Positions 6,579 through 8,822 of a stretch of DNA of 8,822 nucleotides are shown one piece after another (position 1 is the first letter of the stretch; every line of letters starts with the position of its first letter). The notes below the pieces were generated by a model. That model saw only the letters and a list, made by a program, of their open reading frames with translations, was not told the origin of the DNA and made no database searches. Origin of the DNA: Weeksellaceae bacterium (GTDB taxonomy: Bacteria > Bacteroidota > Bacteroidia > Flavobacteriales > Weeksellaceae); the NCBI GenBank assembly GCA_028698395.1, contig JAQVDG010000064.1, positions 1-8,822 on the forward strand. The letters are read 5' to 3'. A program made the translations under genes and the position numbers.

Positions 6579-7792
6579 TATTCGTTCAAAAACTTTACAA
6601 TCGAGTAACCCACTTCACGACCTAAATTGACGGGAACGGCATTTCCGATTTGTTTATACTGTTGTGCCAATGAACCCGAAAATTCCCATTTATCGGGAAA
6701 AGTCTGTATTCTTGCATATTCACGAACTGTAAACGGTCGAGTTTCGTCAGGATGGCAACGTTCTGTTTGTTTTTGGGCAGGACTGCAAGTCAAAGTCAGG
6801 CAAGGTTCGTCCCAACCAATTCTTCTTGCCATTCCGGTTTTTCCACCTCCTAAATAAAAACTTCCACCCATAAATTCCTTTTGAATTTCCAAAGGCAAAT
6901 CTCGCCAATAACCTTTTGGAGGTACCAAATCCAACACTTCTTTTTTACTTTGTGGATATTTTGCACCGTCTGATTTTGGAACATTACAATCGTACAACTC
7001 GCCTTTTTTCAATGCATCTTTTAAGTTGTAAATTTTCTTGTAAGGTTTTGGATATTCGTATTTTACTTCAATATCTTTTCTTATTCCGACCAAAATCAAG
7101 CGTTCACGCTTTTGTGGAACTTTATAATGTATGGCTTTCAAAACTTCGACAGGAACTACATTGTAACCAATTTCGTCTAAAATAGAAATCATTCCCTGTA
7201 AAGTTTTCCCATTGTCGTGACTCAACAAACCACGGACATTTTCGCCTATACAAATCGGTGGATTGACTTCTTTTACCACTCTTGCAAATTCATAAAAAAG
7301 CGTTCCACGAGCATCTGCTAAACCCAATTTTTTACCTGCATAACTGAATGCCTGACAAGGAAATCCGCCAGTAACAACATCAACTTTTCCGTTGTATTCC
7401 GAGAAATCAAAATCTTTAATATCGCCTTCTAAAACATTCCAATTCGGACGATTTTTTCGTAACGTTGCACAAGCAAATTTGTCTATTTCGTTAAGAGCAA
7501 CACATTTCAAACCAGCCTTTTCCATTCCGACAGCTAAGCCACCTGCTCCTGCAAATAATTCCAAGACTTTGTACTCGTGATTGGGTTCAACATAATTGGA
7601 AGCCGTTTCCGCAATGTCAGTTTTTAAAAAATCAGCAAACAAAGTTTCTACTTCATCTTTCCGATAAACCCGATAATTACTCATCGGTTCACGAACAGCA
7701 GAAAGTTTACCTTCTTCGTCCCATCTACGTAAAGTTTTTGTACTTTTATTCAGCAATTTTGCTGTTTCTGAAATAGTTAAATATTCACTCAT
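6554..7792 (-). CDS. DNA (cytosine-5) methyltransferase with N-terminal HTH (modification subunit)
   Basis: This 412-residue C5-cytosine methyltransferase protects the sites of the convergent endonuclease. Motifs are in canonical order: I 'LELFAGAGGL' (77-86), IV 'GGFPCQ' (142-147, catalytic Cys146), VI 'ENVRG' (184-188), VIII 'QKRERL' (227-232), a target-recognition stretch roughly 240-345, then 'RPFTVREYARIQTFPD' (352-367) and X 'GNAVPV' (383-388). It is preceded by an excisionase/MerR-like helix-turn-helix (residues 3-45, 'LTISETAKLLNKSTKTLRRWDEEGKL'), which probably binds the gene's own control region and could limit methyltransferase expression. ATG 7792 is preferred over ATG 7810: the TATAATTTG promoter box lies between them, and MSEYLTISE is a natural domain start. 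It most resembles GGNCC-type enzymes such as M.Sau96I/M.Eco47II. Confidence 0.92.
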   Translation of the reverse strand: MSEYLTISETAKLLNKSTKTLRRWDEEGKLSAVREPMSNYRVYRKDEVETLFADFLKTDIAETASNYVEPNHEYKVLELFAGAGGLAVGMEKAGLKCVALNEIDKFACATLRKNRPNWNVLEGDIKDFDFSEYNGKVDVVTGGFPCQAFSYAGKKLGLADARGTLFYEFARVVKEVNPPICIGENVRGLLSHDNGKTLQGMISILDEIGYNVVPVEVLKAIHYKVPQKRERLILVGIRKDIEVKYEYPKPYKKIYNLKDALKKGELYDCNVPKSDGAKYPQSKKEVLDLVPPKGYWRDLPLEIQKEFMGGSFYLGGGKTGMARRIGWDEPCLTLTCSPAQKQTERCHPDETRPFTVREYARIQTFPDKWEFSGSLAQQYKQIGNAVPVNLGREVGYSIVKFLNEYYSLSNPK

Positions 7793-7795
7793 AAC

Positions 7796-7827
7796 CAAAT
7801 TATACAACATTAGACATTGGTTACAAA
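7796..7827 (-). promoter_or_regulatory. Promoter of the methyltransferase gene
   Basis: Read on the minus strand, TTTG (7827-7824) is followed after 19 bases by TATAATTTG (7804-7796). This matches the Bacteroidota layout TTTG-N19-TAnnTTTG with one extra base inside the -7 box. Transcription would start at or next to ATG 7792, giving a leaderless or near-leaderless mRNA. Repeat copy 4 begins about 55 bases upstream. Confidence 0.6.
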
Positions 7828-7881
7828 TTTAGAACAAACTTTTGAACTGACAAATAAATAAACGAACGAAAAAAAGAACGA

Positions 7882-8077
7882 CAGATAACAAAGATTTTGC
7901 AAAAGAGCGGGTTAAGTGGTTAATTCAAGGTTTGTGCATTTAATCCGCAAAATCATTTTTTATTTGCTTTTAAACTGTAAATTAGCAAATAGAAAAAATG
8001 GTTTTGCTACTTCTGTGCTAAATTGAAAGGTCAGTCTTTCTAATCCGCTCCTTCGCAAAGCCTCGAAACGTTACCTG
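7882..8077 (+). repeat. attC-like inverted repeat, copy 4
   Basis: The outer cores CAGATAAC (7882-7889) and GTTACCTG (8070-8077) are complementary except one position. The inner arms at 7896-7914 and 8041-8059 pair at 16 of 19 positions, the best hairpin in the family. The loop is about 126 bases, longer than in copies 1 and 3, and AT-rich. The left side closely matches copy 3. The right side matches copy 3 over CGTTAnCTG and CTAAAG. Confidence 0.62.
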
Positions 8078-8219
8078 CAAGCCTAAAGAACGAACAGAGT
8101 ACAAATGACAGAAATAATGAAACAGAAAAAAAGGACAGAAAAAGTGAACATTCAGACAGCCGACCCAAAAGCCAACGCTTCTGTATTTTTATTTTTTCCC
8201 AACGCACATTTTTTAAAAA
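8078..8219. other. Non-coding spacer with a 17-bp palindrome, interrupted by an IS
   Basis: This A-rich stretch shows no convincing gene, promoter or RNA. ACATTTTT (8206-8213) and AAAAATGT (8215-8222) form a perfect palindrome around one T, directly at the inferred left end of the insertion sequence; it may be part of the insertion target or coincidental. By analogy with the other modules this should be the start of a fourth cassette that the insertion sequence interrupts. Confidence 0.4.
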
Positions 8220-8238
8220 TGTCTTGTCCTAAAATAGG

Positions 8239-8258
8239 TTTACACCCAAACGTGTAAA
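8239..8258 (+). repeat. Hairpin immediately upstream of orfA
   Basis: TTTACAC (8239-8245) and GTGTAAA (8252-8258) are perfect complements with a six-base loop, ending one base before the orfA start codon. It could partly form the terminal inverted repeat, serve as a transposase binding site, or fold in read-through mRNA and shield the start of orfA. Confidence 0.6.
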
Positions 8259-8259
8259 A

Positions 8260-8730
8260 ATGGACAAAAAAAGTAAATTCATTTCAGGACAAAAAACTGG
8301 AAAAATTATCATCAAAAAACCGAATAAGTATTTTAGTGATTCGGAAAAACATCACATCCTTCAGGAGTTTTTGAGTTCGGGCTGTACTAAACGTGAAATT
8401 TGGGAAAAATATACCGGACAGGAAGAAGAACACGGTCAGCTACTTCGTTGGATGCGTCAATTAGGTTACGATAGTTCTGTTAAAACCAGAAGACCTAATT
8501 TTACAGCCAATAATACTGATACAGTTATGGCTAAAAAAGTAAAAGCAGAAGATAAAACAATCGAAGATTTTGAAATACTTCAATTGAAAAAGAGAATAGC
8601 AGAGCTTGAAAATCAGCTAAAAGATGCTGAATTAAAAGCTATTGCTTTTTCTACAATGGTTGACATTGCAGAAAAAGAATTTAATATTCCTATCCGAAAA
8701 AAGTACAATACCAAACCATCGAAGAAATGA
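8260..8730 (+). CDS. IS3-family transposase OrfA
   Basis: This 156-residue DNA-binding subunit has a helix-turn-helix at about 27-60 ('SDSEKHHILQEFLSSGCTKREIWEKYTG'), which recognises the IS ends. A long heptad-rich coiled coil follows (about 100-140, 'EDFEILQLKKRIAELENQLKDAEL'), typical of the leucine zipper used for OrfA and OrfAB multimerisation. It is longer than most OrfA proteins (about 90-120), with an extended N-terminus and a lysine-rich linker. The ATG is followed by many lysine codons, and no Shine-Dalgarno sequence is seen. The stop overlaps the orfB ATG (ATGA). Confidence 0.88.
   Translation: MDKKSKFISGQKTGKIIIKKPNKYFSDSEKHHILQEFLSSGCTKREIWEKYTGQEEEHGQLLRWMRQLGYDSSVKTRRPNFTANNTDTVMAKKVKAEDKTIEDFEILQLKKRIAELENQLKDAELKAIAFSTMVDIAEKEFNIPIRKKYNTKPSKK
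8697..8703 (+). promoter_or_regulatory. Programmed -1 frameshift slippery site A_AAA_AAG
   Basis: The heptamer is in exact phase with orfA (cgA AAA AAG, codons Arg-Lys-Lys). After a -1 slip the frame is open (VQYQTIEEM...) into orfB. A_AAA_AAG is a classic IS3-family slippery motif, so an OrfAB fusion transposase is expected. Confidence 0.75.
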
Positions 8731-8822
8731 AAAACAACTTTCAGAATATAGGATTTGCCAAGCTATGTTCTTGGTTTGGTATCACTCGACAGGCATATTA
8801 TCAAAACTCGTGGAAAGCCATA
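8727..8822 (+). CDS. IS3-family transposase OrfB, cut by window end
   Basis: Only the first 32 codons are visible from ATG 8727 (MKNNFQNIGFAKLCSW...). 'LCSWFGITRQAYYQ' is the conserved N-terminal helix-turn-helix of IS3 OrfB. The DDE catalytic domain would follow beyond the edge. It can be made by coupling at the ATGA overlap or as the OrfAB fusion by frameshifting at 8697-8703. Confidence 0.85.
   Translation, partial: MKNNFQNIGFAKLCSWFGITRQAYYQNSWKAI

Larger units (their letters stand above)
5716..8069 (+). mobile_element. Candidate gene cassette 3 (restriction-modification system)
   Basis: The left end GTTATCTGTCATTCT (5716-5730) and the right end AGAACGACAGATAAC (7875-7889) are inverted copies with 14 of 15 matches, the strongest end pairing in the window. 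The module holds a convergent endonuclease/methyltransferase pair and ends in repeat copy 4. The matched ends, which differ from those of neighbouring modules, support this as one unit. Confidence 0.5.
8220..8822 (+). mobile_element. IS3-family insertion sequence, left part
   Basis: Two overlapping transposase frames (orfA, then orfB in the -1 frame) with a slippery heptamer define an IS3-type element. The left end is placed near 8220 because TGTCTTGTCCTAAAATAGG looks like a TG-starting IS3 terminal repeat just upstream of orfA. The exact boundary cannot be fixed, because the right inverted repeat and target duplication lie beyond the window. Confidence 0.75.

Noticed and set aside
6627..7580. 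Plus-strand frames of 76, 89 and 62 codons within the methyltransferase
   Set aside because: They are shadows of the methyltransferase, whose motifs are complete and in order on the minus strand.
7793..7810. Longer methyltransferase start (six extra codons, MLYNLV)
   Set aside because: The extra codons overlap the TATAATTTG promoter box; the internal ATG at 7792 fits the domain start better.
3475..8077. CRISPR array
   Set aside because: The repeats are imperfect palindromes of variable length spaced by about 1-2 kb of genes, with no uniform spacers and no cas genes.
1..8822. tRNA or rRNA genes
   Set aside because: No cloverleaf with a CCA-proximal acceptor stem or conserved T-loop, and no rRNA signature, was seen in the non-coding stretches.

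Overview
The window looks like an accessory stretch of a Bacteroidota chromosome or large plasmid, most likely from the Flavobacteriia/Sphingobacteriia side. The evidence is low GC content, a DUF2141 protein, near-absence of Shine-Dalgarno sequences, several TAnnTTTG-type -7 promoter elements, and an IS3 element whose proteins are AT-rich. No species can be named from the sequence.

Layout. Positions 2-3272 hold the 3' end of an RND-type efflux pump gene (the first ~100 residues lie off the left edge) followed one base later by a small secreted DUF2141 protein. A large imperfect hairpin follows (3284-3347). From about 3475 to 8077 the DNA is organised as a chain of modules separated by four related imperfect inverted repeats. 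Module 1 carries a Rid-family protein and an SRPBCC (AHSA1-like) protein. Module 2 carries an HxlR-type regulator and a VOC (glyoxalase/bleomycin-resistance fold) protein. Module 3 carries a type II restriction-modification pair: an Eco47II-like endonuclease and a convergent C5-cytosine methyltransferase with an N-terminal helix-turn-helix. At the right edge an IS3-family insertion sequence begins (left end near 8220): orfA is complete, orfB is cut by the window, and a textbook A_AAA_AAG slippery site sits between them.

The most interesting signal is the repeat family. Each copy has the geometry of an integron attC site: an outer ...AAC / GTT... core pair, an inner GCGGG / CCGCC-type arm pair and a variable loop. 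The cores do not match the usual GTTRRRY consensus. The outer core at the right end of each module pairs best with the core at the left end of the same module: GTTAGCGG with CCGCTAAC for module 1, and GTTATCTGTCATTCT with AGAACGACAGATAAC (14 of 15) for module 3. That is what circularising, excisable cassettes would produce. No integrase lies in the window, so this remains a hypothesis.

How the genes may work together. The cassette genes look like typical accessory cargo: small-molecule stress or detoxification proteins, a regulator with a plausible operator in front of its partner gene, and a restriction-modification system that could stabilise the array. The pump and DUF2141 gene appear to be a separate operon.
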